Shown here piece by piece: positions 34,435-48,700 of a stretch of 64,000 nt of DNA. A model generated the notes under the pieces. It searched no databases. It saw nothing but the letters and a program-made list of their open reading frames with translations, and was not told the origin of the DNA. This DNA is from Malachius bipustulatus (taxonomy: Eukaryota; Arthropoda; Insecta; Coleoptera; Melyridae). Position 1 is the first letter of the stretch, and each line of letters begins with the position of its first letter. The stretch covers positions 43,699,341 to 43,763,340 of the forward strand of contig OU342632.1 in NCBI GenBank assembly GCA_910589415.1. Direction: 5' to 3'. The translations under genes and the position numbers were made by a program.

Positions 34435-35005
34435 AGTTTAAACTAGGAATTTCGAGTTCAAACTAAGAATTCCGACTTTAAACTCGGAATTCCGACTTTA
34501 AACTAAGAATTTCGACTTTAAATAAACTCGGAATTCCGAGTTTAAAATCGGAAAGTCGAAATTCTTAGTTTAAAGTCGGAATTCCGAGTTTAAAGTCGAA
34601 ATTCTTAGTTTGGAGTCGGAATTCTTAGTTTGGAGTCGGAATTCTTAGTTTGAACTCGGAATTCCAAGTTTAAGTTAAGAATTCTTAGTTAAAAAGTAGG
34701 AATTACGAGTTTAAAAGTAGGAATTCTTAGTTTGAACTCGGAATTCCGAGTTCAAACTAGGTATGAATTCCGACTTTAAACTTGGAATTCCGACTTTTAA
34801 ACTAAGAATTCCGACCTTAAACTAAAAATTTTGACTTTCCGACTTAAAACTCGGAATTCCGATTTTTTAAGTCGGAATGTCGAGTTTAAAGTCGGAGTCC
34901 TTATAGTTTGAACTTGGAATTCGAAGCTTAAAGTCGGAATTTCGAGCTAAAATTCGGAATTCCTAGCTTAAACTAATAATTCCGACTTTAAGCTTCGAAT
35001 TCTAA
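34435..35005. repeat. palindromic short satellite
   Basis: About 30 diverged units of roughly 18-20 bp built from TTTAAACTCGGAATTCCGA and variants in both orientations. The consensus is itself palindromic (AAACTCGGAATTCCGAGTTT), so the array can fold in many registers. Each unit has an EcoRI-type GAATTC. Confidence 0.8.
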
Positions 35006-35501
35006 ATTCTTCATAAAATAAAATAGCTGTTTCTTAAATTATTGGCCAACGGATTAAAAAACTATGTAGCATAATGTTAAGGGTACCTTTCTCCTTATCC
35101 CTTATAAACCTTTCAAATGAATACTTACTGTCAAAATTCATTCATAGCCCTCAAAAAGTAGATAATATTAATGACAAGGATGTGTATACAAAAGCTGGGT
35201 TCTCTCTCTCAAACGGTTCCTGAGATATCGTCAAATAATTGAAAAAAAAAGTTACTCGATCGAAAACGGTATAGGTAGGTAACATTTGTGGACCCATATT
35301 AATAGGAACTTTTTTCTTAGAACAAGGCTGGGAATTACACACCTTTTATTTTCTTAAACATGTTATTTGACAAAGGAATTCGATTTAAAAAATATTAGTA
35401 AAGTATAGGATCCGATCTAAATAATATTCAGATACTCAGATAGCTAAAGCAAATATACGCTAGTTTAGCGTCGTATTTGGCTAAAGTAAGTTTTTAACTT
35501 T
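35006..35501. other. no gene recognised
   Basis: AT-rich with no recognisable frame or repeat end. Confidence 0.35.
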
Positions 35502-35927
35502 AACAGCCAGTATTATAAAGGCTCATTAAGTTAACGGGCAGATTTTTGGTATCGACAATAGGTGGAAAATGTAGCAATTTAGTGATTCTTCGCATGAAGG
35601 AGATTACAAAAATGTTAATAAAAGTTATTGGACTCAAATATCACAAAAGTTGACACTTACTTCGTTGTTTTAACGGGGACACCTGTATATCATTAAAATC
35701 CTAAATTGTCTGAGAAAATCATTTAAAATGGTCTTCACAGTTTGTCAATTTCTATAGCTTATTGTCATAGCAAGTTTATTATACTTAATTAAAAATTATA
35801 ATTTTTGTTGGAGTCGGATGTCTGGAAGTAGTGGTCTGGTATTATTATACCTACCTATTCGAGCAGCTTCGTTTCAAAATGGGCTGCCATTTTTGTAAAA
35901 AGGTGTATTTTTGGTACACCGGCTGTT
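35502..35927. mobile_element. possible AACAGCC-family element
   Basis: The left end TAACAGCCAGTATTATAAAG followed by 'gttaacgggcagattt' matches 7081-7303. The right end ggctgtta near 35921 is short. The middle holds a fragment similar to 60479-60530 (attgtctgagaaaatc), so it may be a chimera. Confidence 0.4.
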
Positions 35928-36356
35928 AAGACTTTAATAACCAAAATAACAGGATTTTTTATTATAACAGGAGAAATTTTCTTCATTATGCATTAGTCAA
36001 GTAAAACAAATATAATTTTTATTATTAGTTCGCCAGTGGCGTAGGTGAGAAAAAAGACAAAACTGCAAAATTTTTATGGGCCTGTTTCCAAAAGAATTAT
36101 TGACGTGAAATTTTACAGTCGATAATAAATAACAACTTCACCAAACTTTGTTTTTCGAAAACTTCGGTTTAAAAATAGCGAAACATTTATTTATTCATAA
36201 TCATAATTGAGCGAATCTGCCTCCAGATTATTTTGCAGGACAAAGTTTTTCCTCCGGCAACAGCCGGCAACGTGGCCTGGAAGACAAACGAACGGCTCTT
36301 GAAGTTACCACGCACCTGTTGTTCTACACTTCTACCAGCGTTGCAGGCTTTCGCTC
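35928..36356. other. upstream region of the VAT-1-like gene
   Basis: AT-rich to about 36220, then a CpG-richer stretch that continues through the first exon. No other gene is recognised. A frame open on + from 36233 overlaps the 5' UTR and is not considered coding. Confidence 0.5.
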
Positions 36357-36390
36357 TCAGTTCAAGCAAGCCAAGCTCAAGCTCAAGTTG
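36357..36390 (+). promoter_or_regulatory. core promoter: Inr + DPE of the VAT-1-like gene
   Basis: TCAGTT (36357-36362) matches the arthropod initiator TCAKTY. With its A (36359) as +1, positions +28 to +32 read AGTTG (36386-36390), a full match to the DPE consensus RGWYV at the exact required spacing. No TATA box lies upstream at -30. The start codon follows 161 bp downstream. Confidence 0.6.
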
Positions 36391-36519
36391 TCATTCGTTA
36401 ACTACTCCGACGAACAGAAGCCGGCCGGTTAGCTCCACTCAGAATCCAGTCCAGTCTTTCCAGAATTCCTCTAGTGTTATAGAATTATAAGTGAGAGTGC
36501 ACCTCAACAAGCCGACAAC

Positions 36520-36776
36520 ATGTCTGAAGAGAAGCAACAATCCACAGAAGAACAAGAACAAGTCCTCAACGGCTCCTCCGAGAACGACAAAGAGGAGGTG
36601 AAAGAGGCGAAGGAAAACGGCACCAATGAGGAAGCTTCCGCGGAGGAGAAGGAGCCCCCGAAGGAGATGCGAGCGGTCGTCTTGACGGGCTTCGGAGGCC
36701 TCAAGTCTGTGAAGATTATGAAAAAACCGGAACCCAGTCCTGCTGAAGGAGAGGTCCTCATTCGAGTCAAGGCATG
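36520..36776 (+). CDS. VAT-1-like exon 1 (start codon)
   Basis: ATG at 36520 in context caacATGtct; an acidic leader precedes the dehydrogenase fold. The donor is after 36776, two bases into a Cys codon. Confidence 0.88.
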
Positions 36777-39700
36777 GTGAGTTGCCAAAAATTTGATTTT
36801 GATTTTGCTATTATAAATAATTATTATTATTGGGTTTAATTATGTTTCTTTATTTCTACTTATAATAATTATAGGTACCTACTTATCTCTTGATTTTATT
36901 TTTATCTTTGCCTTATCATTATCAATAATTGGAAATTATGGTGGATTGGACAATTATTTTAATTGAACGTCTGAGAAGTAAAAATTGAAAATTAGCAGTT
37001 AATTTTTCTTCCATTTTTCAGATTTTAATTTTTTTATGTGTAGGTAGGTTGGAAGAAAAGCGGCATAAAAAGTATGAAAGGTCTTTTTCTTTCTGGTGTT
37101 AAATAATGCTCAGTAATCATTGATTTCAGGAGATTTCGATAGGAAACCCCTCGATCGAGACCCCCAAATGAAAGTGGATCAGAATTATAATTTATGAGTC
37201 GTTCTGCTCTGGTACCTATCCATTCATTAATCATCCTGTTATCTCGTAACGTCGATTTTATATCCCCCATGTTTCATTTAAACGAAATTATTGTCAGAGA
37301 TAAGTAATATCTTATCCCCTTGGATCAGCTTTTCCATATGGTACGAAATAAGCGACCGCTCCTGTTCAAACAATTGCGCAGAATTCTATCCCACGATTTT
37401 TTATTCATAAAATATCTACGTACGTAGATTGAAACTGCATGATTGATGTATGTATGCTTTCCAAAATATGTGTAATGTGGAAACCCGCATAATAATCGGG
37501 CGTTTCCAATTATCATTTCTATTGATTTTATGAAAATACACCCGACTGTTTCGCCCGTACTGTCTGATAAATAAAATCATTGTCAACAATGTCAACAGAC
37601 TGGGTGTTCCGCTTGTTCACAAAATAGGGGTTCTTTCCTTTCCACGAAATTAATTGATGTTTGAACGCTCGTATTCTACATGTTTTCAGCGTCCCGGTTC
37701 CGAGGGAACGGGAAACTTGAACTCACACCATTAAAACCAAACAAAGATCCCACTACTCACAGCTTCCGATCGGCTTTCCTGTTTATTATAAACCGAAATA
37801 TGTATACAAATTTGGGGTAAACTGTTGTTGTAGGGAACAATCTAATTCAACATTATTCGGGTTCAATTAATATTATCGTAGTTAACGTCTTGGTAACAAG
37901 TTGTTTAAAAATACCTCTTCATATCGCTTTTTTGTTTATCACATTCCAATAACAAAGGCGATTTATATTTTTACCAAATTGCCAAGAACTTGTTTCCATT
38001 ATTCTGGTGAAGGTTGAAAAAAGTCTCTCGTGACTGAAAAATGATACTTATCTTGGTTTGGTTGGGTGATTGAGATTGAGACGATAATAATGTAATCAAT
38101 ACCTATACGTTACATTTTTTTTTCCTGGAGTTGCATTTTAAATTGAAAAGGAAAAGGAACGAGTAGTAGTAGGTATAGGTACTAGTAGCGAAATCGTTGT
38201 TATGGAAGGTCAAGCGCAACTGAATAAAGACGAGTTGCCATTATCCATATTTATACCTACATTAATTCCAGTATCTAGTCTACTCTCCCTCTACCTATGT
38301 TGTAAACTTTTAGTAATTTTTCATAGTTACCAAATTGCAATTTGATTACTAACTATTAATCTTGCAAGTTATTTCCCGTATTATAAAGAAATTACGGGGT
38401 AGCATTTGACTTGTTAAGTTTTGCACTCTGATTGGCTGAAAGTTCCAAGACCGAAAGCTGAAGTCAATTTTTGGCCAATCAGTTTTCGGAAAACTGATTC
38501 CCACGTTATTCGAGTCGGTCTACGTGAACCCATCAATAGATGTGGTACATATTAGATTTTTTTACAGATTCTTACATATTATAACGCACAATATACATAC
38601 AGGGTGTCGCTATATAAAAGGTACCACCAACGCTCTCCCACAGATTCTTGAATAAAAAATGTTAAAAAAAAATGACGATTTAACCCAAAACCCAAATTAA
38701 ATTATCTATGTCCAAAAAGACACCTTTTTCAAGATACAGCCCTTAAAAGAGGATCAAACAAAAACACTTTCTCTAGATCTAGAAGAAGTCAAAAATTGCA
38801 ACTGAGAAGCTTCTAAACATCGACATACAAGGGTCTTCCTGTTTTTGATGACGTCTCACTTTTTACTCCATAAATTGTTTATCTGCACGCCACTGATTGA
38901 TTGTATTTTTTAAAATTTTGGTATCTTGCATGGTTTTTCCATAATTAATTTTAAATGATGAACACTACTGAAACGTCCCTAAAGTTGGAAGAGCAGGGTC
39001 AGCAGAACATAAATTTTATAAAACCACAATTAGACGCTAATTAAATGCACTAATTAAACTTTTAATGCTCCATATTTTCTAAGAAAAACGACATGACATG
39101 TCGTTGCTAGCTTTAGATAAAGCTAGCAGAACATGAGTTCAAAAATGCCTGAATCAGCATGATATCCATGTCAAAATGTTTGAACAATTAAATTAAACGC
39201 TAATTAAGTGCACTAATTAAAAATTTTGAAATTTTTCAGCATTTTTAAGTTTTGAAAATTTCGTTTATAAGTTTATAAGTGCCGAGTTTCGAAATTTTAA
39301 AAATTCTGAGAAGTTATGAAATTTTCATTTAGGAGATTTTAAAGTTTTGGTCACTTTGGAATGTTAAAGTTTTATAGACTTACTATTTATATAAAGTTCT
39401 CTAGTTCTCTAGTTTGAAATGTTTTAAGTTCTGGAAGAAGAAAAATTTTGATTATTGAAAAAGATTGTGGAATAGTTTCCAGCTTGAAGTCTTTACGTAA
39501 GTCAGCGTCTTCGACCTCAATGAACATGAAGTTTCCTGCAATAATAATAATAAGAAAAATACTGTCAAAGACCGTACCAAACAGAGGCGGTCAAAGCTTT
39601 TTGGGGCGCGGGGCAAAATTAAATTCGACCCCCACCCCTTTTCCAAAAAAATGTTGAAGGTATCAGGCAAAAATGTTTTTTTTTATAGAAAGAAATTTTC

Positions 39701-42700
39701 TTTGGGGGAGCCTAAACTTTAAAATTCATAAAAAAAATTATCACATCGTTGGAATTGGCGAAACTTATAAGCTCGCTTCTAAGCTTTTAAATTTTGAAAT
39801 TAATCAAAATTTACTAAATTTCCGAAATGTCAAACATAACTATAAAAATTTCAAAACTTGAAAGTTTTACAAATTCTTCAAAAACCATGAAATTCTCTAC
39901 GTTTTTCAAACTTCAAAATTGCATTAATCACAAAATTCCCAGAACTTTCGAAAATTTTTAAACTCCCATGCATTTTAAACAAAATTTTTGGAGTTCCTAA
40001 GCTGTAAATCTTCGAATTGTTTCCCAACTTCAAAACTTAAAAAAATTAGAGAACAAAAAATTCAGAACATTCTGAACTGAAAAATTCTTCAAAACTAGAA
40101 AATCAAACTTGAAAATTTAGACATTTCAAAACTTGAAAAATTTACAAAAATGCCGGAGGCATTAGAATTTTGAAAACTTCCGGTTGAAGAATTCAAAATT
40201 CCAGAAAACTCAAAATTTTCGAATCTCCAGAACTTGAAACATTTCAAACTTCGCAACTTCAAAAATGCTTAAAACTCCAAAATCATGAAACATAGAAATT
40301 CCTAAAATTCAAAAACGACCAGAGCTTAAAAAAATACAAAAACTTTAAAATTTCCGGAACTACATTCCAAAGTGACCAAAACTTTAAAATCTCCTGACTG
40401 AAAATCTCATAACTTATCAGAATTTTTAAAATTCCGAAACTCAGCAACTTATAAACTTCGAAAATCTTCTAAACTTAAAAATTCTACAAATTTTCAAAAT
40501 TTTTAATTAGGTAGTGCACTTAATTAGCGTTTAATTGTTCGAGCATTTTGACATGGATATCATGCTGATTCAGGCATTTTTGAACTCATGTTCTGCTAGC
40601 TTTATCTAAAGCTGGCAGAACATGCATGTCGTTTTTTTTAGAAAAAAATGGAGCATTAAAATTTTAATTAGTGCATTTAATTAGCGTTTAATTAGCGTCT
40701 AATTGTGGTTTTATAAAATTTATGTGCTGCTGACCCTGCTCTTCCAACTTTAGAGACGTCTACTGAAAACGTATTCGTGAAAATCTCTTTTTTAATTTAA
40801 ATAATAATTTCAACAAATACGTTCCACCATAAATTCCTGGGTTAAAAATATGTCGATTTAACCAAAATTATTTAGGTCTAAAATTGCCCTTTTTCAAGAT
40901 ACGGCTCTTTAAACTGAATACATACACATTTTCCAAAGTAAGTAAAAAATAAATTAAATGAGAAATTTTAGTTTCACTGCCTTCTGTGATTATTCTTAAG
41001 ATCAGTAAATGCGAATTACATCGTTTCTGTGAAAGGAAAATTATTAAAATGTGATTTTCACAAAATGTTTCCATGCTATGAGTCCATTATTAAAAATTGA
41101 TTATGGGAAAACCATGCAAGATACCAAACTTTTTATAAGAGGCCAAAAAGTTTATTAATACTTTACTCTTTTTGTTGAAAAATACAGAATCAGTTAGTGG
41201 CGTAAGTGAGTATGTCAATATCACTCTGTATGTCAGTTTATTGGTAGTAGGTAACTAGTAGTAGGTGATGAAATTTTGAAGTTACTTAGTTAATCCATTT
41301 TTGACTTATTCTGGAAAACGTGTCTTTGGTTGACTCTTATATAAGGGCGGTATCTTGAAAAGGGGTATTTTTGTACATAGATAATTTGTGTTAAATCGGC
41401 ATATTTTTTACTCGGGAATCTGTGGTAGAGCCTTGGTGGTACCTTTTAGCGGCAACCTGTATAATGCACATTACTTAAATTTATTTTTGTTTATACTTAC
41501 ACGATGTGTTTTATTAAACTGTCATATTATCAAAATTGGTTTTTTAAATTCCAAGCTCATTATTTTTTGGATTTTCTGGTTCTTAATAAAGAATAGGACT
41601 CTCCTCTCCTGAGTTCAATAAAAATGGCACTCCTAAGTGTGAATTGTTATAAAATTCCAACCGCGTTCGTTTCCACTCTTGAAAAAAAAATTACATCAGC
41701 AAAAATGATGAACATAATAATTTATTAATTTTCCTTATTTTCATTTTCATTAATTCATCCAGCTCTTCAAAAAAAGTTATGACCAAGTTTTTTTTAGGTA
41801 AAACGGCATTCGTTTGTCCAATCAAAATTTTCGACAAATAATACGACAAATACAAATACCGAAGTATTGATGACGAATGCTAATGATTTTTATTTTTTTA
41901 TTTCGTGGTAACTTTTTATTTTGGAGGATAGACACACGGTAATTTTTTTGGATAAACTAATGCCGTTTAAGTTTTTATAAAAATTGACGTATATGAACTT
42001 TGCGAAACACTTTCAACAAATCGACGCGCGCATAGTGCCATTATTTGCAGTTTTTTGTCGTCGCAAAAAATAATTTTTCCGCTCTTATTAAAAAAAAAAA
42101 TACAGGGTGTTTCGCTAACTTCACATGAAGTTAACTTCATGCGAAGTTAGCGAAGCAGTTTCTGCAAATGAATAGCAAATCGAGGCGTGATAGCTGAATC
42201 ATTTGCCGTTTTTTGCCGTTAATTAGTTGTGTAAACTAAAATTTTGTCGTCTTATTAAAAAAAAAAAGAATCATTAAAAAAATTAAAAAAAGAGTGTTTA
42301 ACTGTGGCCTGTGGCCAAGTCTACATGGAGACAGCGAAGCACATTTATAAAATGAGAACAGCAAACAGCTCTGGCCGTTAAAACAGCAAACAGCTATATG
42401 CTGTTTGCATTTTATAAATTAATGTGCTTCGCTGTCTCCATGGTAGACGTAAAGTTAATAAAACACCCTGTATTTTTTAAAAAATAAGAGCGGAAAAATT
42501 GTTTTTTGCGCCACTTATTAACGGCAAATAATGGCACTATGCGCGCGTCGATTTGTTGAAAGTGTTTCGCTAAGTTCATCTTTAATACGTTAAAGTTAAA
42601 AGTTGGCATTTGGTCTTGCTGTTAATATATTTTTTAATTTGGATAAACATTCTTTTGAGGGCAACGAAAATTTCGGTTGGACAAATCGTGGACAAAACGA

Positions 42701-45700
42701 GAACAAATCGTGGACAATCGGATCCCGTAAGAAAATTAATGACAAATACTTATAAATGACTGTTCATGGCAAATGCTAATGTTCTCGTATTTTTTTTTAA
42801 ATTTGGTCAAATTTTTTTTAAGGTGCACACAGGAAAATTTTGGTTGGACAAACGAATTTTTATAAAAATTGTCATTTGGTGCTGCTATAATTTTTTTTTT
42901 AATTTGGTCATAACTTTTCTTTGAGAGGAACGAAAATTTCTGTTATTAGACAAACGTGGTCAAATGAATGCCATTTGCATTTTATAAAATTCGCGCTTGG
43001 CGGTGCGAACTTCGCTTACGATCTTTCCATCCTCATCAAGTCGCAACCCCCAATCCTCATGGGTTTTGTGGGATGTGTCGCTCGCCTTCCTCTGATACTC
43101 TGATCGCGGTGGTAACTTGAATTATCGGAGGAAATTACTGATTGTAGTTATCCTACTTGGATTATTTTTTACATAATTTCATTATTATTCGTAATAATAT
43201 TTTTTGAAGTTATGATGAATACTTACACTAATAAGATATAAGACAAATTATTTTGCTTTATCAATATCTGTTTAAAAATGAATAGGTATAATAATTATTG
43301 CTTAATGACAACCCGTTTTTAGATTATAAGTTTCATGATATTTTAATCTAGTAAGCTACTCATCCAGAACAATAAACAGTATCCTGTTCTATATGGAAAA
43401 GAATAGTTATATTGTATGTATAATGTAATATTTATAATTTCTTTATATCAATTCATGTTACACCGGAAATTCTGGAGTTGCGGTCACCCATAACTAAATC
43501 ACATTATTGTATATTAATATTATTCCTGCGATGCTTTGTTTACTAATAATAATTATTACTTTCTACAATAATAATACTATTAGAAATATCTCCAGTTTTG
43601 ATTACGTTTCAATTTATGGAATTTTTAATCTTTAATTATTATTGTTAATGTTAAAAAAGAGTTATTAACCCGAGATGTGAGAAGTAACAACTCCAACATC
43701 TTTATTGCGAAATCTGATTTGATCTTGTTTAATAAAATAACAGGTTCTTATCTCCCATGCATATACATACGAGAATGTTTTGTAATTAATAAGAAAATAC
43801 AAAAATAGAAAATATTTTCGTTCTTCTTAATTAGTTAGTGTTGTCTTAGTATTAGTTAGATACCTCAGGAAAGAATAATAAATTTCTGAGCACGATGATG
43901 AGTCATTTAGATCTAAACTAAAACACGAACGGGGTTCAGGGTTTAAATTTTTTATAGTAGGTAATTTAATATATTGAATGCCCCGAGAGGAAACTGACAT
44001 TAAACCATCAGAATTCAAAAGAGAACAATAATTATCGCTACAAAATGCACTCAAAGAACACAGGATTTATACCTGATGAACATTCCTGCTATAATAATTG
44101 GTAGTTTTGTTTATGGGGGCTCTGGTTTTTTTTTCTATACATCGTGATAATTACAATTTACAAGTCAATGCCCCACTGACTAGGAGGAAGCAGATATGTT
44201 GATAGTAGAATCGTATTTAATTAATTCCTGGACTGGGAAATTCTATTTATTTATATCGTAAGTGCTTTTCTGTTTCTGAAGAATCGCCCTGTATATTATA
44301 ATATAATAATATGATGGATGACGAGAGGTGATGCTGTTGCCATATTTTACTAGAGGTCTATCTTTAGACCTCAGCGCGGTCAGTCACGTTCATATCTGAT
44401 TATGAATTGAATAAAAGTAATATTACAATATGGTCCTTGTGGTAGTTATAAATTACTATTTCCGGTCACGCTATTTACTAAGGGAGACTAATTTTAATAG
44501 AATGTTTAATGACCTTTGCGATGTCCAGCATTCCAGTTCAATCTGAATAAAGTCAAAATTAAATTTACCGCAAATATTCATCAGCATCCCCTTCTGTCGA
44601 GAATTCCACGTCGTGTAGTGATAGTTCATAGTTCATAGTTCATGTTCAAGCAATCGGTATTTTGTAATTTAACTGGAAAATCCAAGATATTTTGCCTAAC
44701 AAATTCATGGATCAATAAAGTTGGAGACGATGAGACTATAGGACTAGGCTGTCGCCAGGTAGAAAATAGAAATTATAAATTGCCTTCACCACGACAGTAC
44801 TCGTATCGCTTTGTTTGTAAGGATTGCGTTATTGGCGAGGGTAATTGTCACGGGTAGAAAGGGGTAAATGCAATATTTCCGGTCTACATGGCGCCAGGAT
44901 AAATTACCGTGGTCGCCTGATGTAAAAACGAAATGACAGTTTAATGAATTCAGACCTCAGAGCTGACTTACGATGTTTAAATATACCTCTGGGTATGATT
45001 GCTCCCTCATCGAAAATGCCATTTTCATACTGCAGCATTATCTTATTCGGTTTTCTATTATATAATAGATGTCAATTAATTCTTCCCCTCGTTGACTCAC
45101 CTCTCTTTTCTGTCTGCCGACTTCATATTAAAATGTTTAAATGATTGTATGATTTTGTTATAATTCATCGCATAATTTTATTAGAAATATTTTTCCTGAA
45201 AATTAGAAAAAAAATCGCCTCGCCGTGCAGCTTTAGCTTTCCCATTTCCTGCGGGTTATAATTTTTCGTTTCCATTTCGTATTAAATTGCGTTCATTAAT
45301 TCTAAATTGCGGACTCGCTACGATTTTTTCTCAACGACATGTTGCCAAGGATTCTACCTCAACATCCGCTGATTTGATTATTTCAAAGGGAAGTCTTCAT
45401 TACAGAGTCGTTTTTGTAAAACAAAATCTTTTCATCAGTAATTGACTTACTTTACTTATACCGTAACTATCTCCAGACTTTTTTCATATTTGTAATTTTG
45501 AAAATTTGAAAAATGATAAGGTTTTTTCTTATACATTAAAATATACTTGATGTTTTTTCACTTTCTCGATAGGTAGGTTAGATCTTCCTGGAACTTTTCT
45601 TATATCTCGTAAGTGGAACTTCATAAAAAAATAAAAATTGAAATATTTTGTGGAAAACAGTTTTTCACAATTTTTTACAAACGTTTGTTTGATAAGAGGA

Positions 45701-48700
45701 TGCAGTTGTGGGTATGGTCTGCTCCGAATGTTCCAATACTGGATGATACTGATGATTCGAAAGCAGTTATCGTTCCAGTGACGTGGGACGCAATGCTTTT
45801 TACTTTTTCGTTGATGTGATTTAGCCATCTTCCTTGTAACTTCTGGATCCAAAAATAATTTTATAATGTCAGTACAACTTAATAAAATTTGGAATTTTAA
45901 TGAAGTAAAATCTTGCATAATTTTTTACTGTAATAGGTACCTAGATAGTGAACGGCAAAAGTAAGGAAAAAATGTTTTTGAAAAAATAAAAAGCAGGTCG
46001 ATTTCGAAAAACAATAACGCATTCTGAACGACTCATCTTTTAAGTTGTATAACTTTTAACATAATATTCGGGTATACAGGGTGATGCGCGAAAAAGTGGT
46101 GACGTCATCGGCATTTAAAAAAAATGACAACCCTTATTTTTTATTCCATTTTTTGATACTCCATTCAATTTCCAATACGGTAATTTGTAACCTTACATAA
46201 GGAAATTTCTGAGAAAACAGCTTGTGAAGTCGAAAGTGTGCACATTAGCGATAAAAATAAAAACTATATCAAATACAAATTACTGTTTCCATTCATGGTA
46301 ATTTTATAAGATCTGTCTATTAAATTCAGTCTATTAAATTAAATCTGTCCAAATTAAGTTTTTTTCTTAGAAATTTACTTATTTAAGGTAACAAAATGAT
46401 TACCATATTGGCAATTGAATGGAGTATCAAAAAATGGAATAAAAAATAAGGGTTGCCATTAAAAAAAAATCCGATGACGTCACCACTTTTTCGCGCAGCA
46501 CCCTGTATACCCGAATATTATGTCAAAAGTTGAACAACTTAAAAACAAAAGTCATTTTTGCAAGACAATTTTTTTCAAATTTATAAATCAGTAACAGCCG
46601 ATATTATAAACGCTGGTTAAGTAGAAAGTTAGTTATCTGGCAGATAGCACTAACTCGGAGTTAAGTTTCCGGGTGCGTATTATAAAGCAAGATTTCCCCG
46701 AGCATAGCTCGTGGTTAGTTATCGCCGGAAGTCGGCCATATTTAACCGTCCACTCTACCACGAATGTCAACGAAACAGCCAAAACAGCCATATTGACGCT
46801 GAAGAAATGACGTGAGTGACACTTGAAATAAATAAGAAATGTCAGTTGGCTTAAATCTGACTGAATTTAATTCGTTTCATTCGTATTCGTATCGTATTAC
46901 GTATTATGAATGAACAAGGTTAGGTGGTTAGGTTTTAGAAGATAAACAATCTGCATTTATTTATTACTGTCTACCGTTATGTATTTTATTGTTTGTAATC
47001 AATATTAATTCTCAACACACAGCGAGTGATAATAAGTGAAAATTGAATCGTGTGAAAGTTGAATCGTCTGTCTACGACACATAATAAAACCAGTGAGCGT
47101 TTTCAAGCCGTGTTTTCCAGTTAAGCTAATCAAATCAATCTAACACTCATCAACGACCAACGGAAGACTGAAGACTGCATAATTATAATAATAATAATTC
47201 GTAACTAATGCGAAAGAGACGGCCAGGGCTTTGCCTCTGCCTAATGCGTCCGCCCAACCCAGTCCAGTGCCCCAGCGTGTACACCCGTGTCCCGTGTCCG
47301 TCGGCCGTCGGTTTCAGTTTCAGACCAGCGCTATTCCAGGTCAAAAATTATTAAAATGAAGTAGGTAAACCTAACTTGGTTGAAAGCAGTCAATAGTCAG
47401 TACCTACCTGCTACCTAAGTACATATTTATTTACAAAAGTGAATTTTTATTCCACATTATGGGACATACTGGAAGAAACTTATGTACCTACCTACAACGT
47501 TCGGTTCGAGTAATAGTTTTTTGGTCCATATGGAAAGAAGGGTTTATAAAATGTACCTACCTATACCTATTTGTTGATCGTTAATTTGTTATAAACTGAA
47601 TAAATTTATAGCTTTCAATTTTCTGTTGCTTTATTGTCGAATAGATTGAAGAAGTGTCTAGTCTTTAATTTTCATATCTCAATATCGATTTTTTATGAAT
47701 CAATCTACCTATACCTATACCTACCTACCCTTTAGTTAAAGTGATATAATAATAATTGTGAAATAATTGTAACCTCTGGCTTTTTATTAAATAGGGCAGT
47801 TGATATGCTCTTTACTAATTCTCTATTTACTTATATTATTATACCTACCTACCAATGAACTGACTGAAATGAATAAAAAAATAAAAAAAAATAATTTATA
47901 TCAGCAGATTGAAATGCATCCATAATAATAATATTATTATGCACTTATTAAAAGTTATTTTCAAGTTAACATAGAAATTATTTCATTATTAGAAAACTCA
48001 CACTCAAAATTTTATCAATTAGGGAGGATGTAAACCTATAAAAACTAAGATCCAATAAGAATTATCCTGATATTCAACAAAATAATATGCCAGTTTACCA
48101 CTTTAACCGGCGGAAATCTGACGGTTAACTTTATCGGCCAGATAGGCAAAGTTAACCGGCTACTTTAACCTAACCAAGCTAAAAATAGCTTTATAAAACC
48201 GAATAGTAAGGTTATCCATGCAAACTACGAGTTAAAGTTATCTGACAGTTAAAAAGTTAACCTTGAGAGCTGGAAAAAGCTTTATAATACACCTGTTGCT
48301 TTTTTAACTGGCAGATAGGGACTAACTCCGAGTTATCTTCCTTAACCAGCGTTTATAATATTGGCTGTAAATGAGTTACTTTACTTATGCCTACTTTCAA
48401 ATTTTGAATATTTTGAAAAAATAAATCCTAGAATTTTTCACTTTCTCGCTTAGAGTGATTTGCTTTGTTTCCCGTAACGTGAAGGTTTTTTTACCTTTTA
48501 AAGTGTTTAAAGAACTTTGAAATCAAATTTTTTTTTGTTTAGGTAATCGTTTTATAAAGTTGCCATTTTGATTGTCATTTTAGTTTCGAAAGTACATAAT
48601 ATTGTGTGCCACTCATTTCGATAATAATTTGTAAATGTTATACGTATTCCCTCATGAGATTAACTTTGCATTATTTGATACATCGAGCATACCTATACTT

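Noticed and set aside
36233..36490. 85-codon plus frame upstream of the VAT-1-like gene
   Set aside because: It straddles the predicted transcription start and is Ser/Pro-rich by composition only; treated as promoter and 5' UTR.
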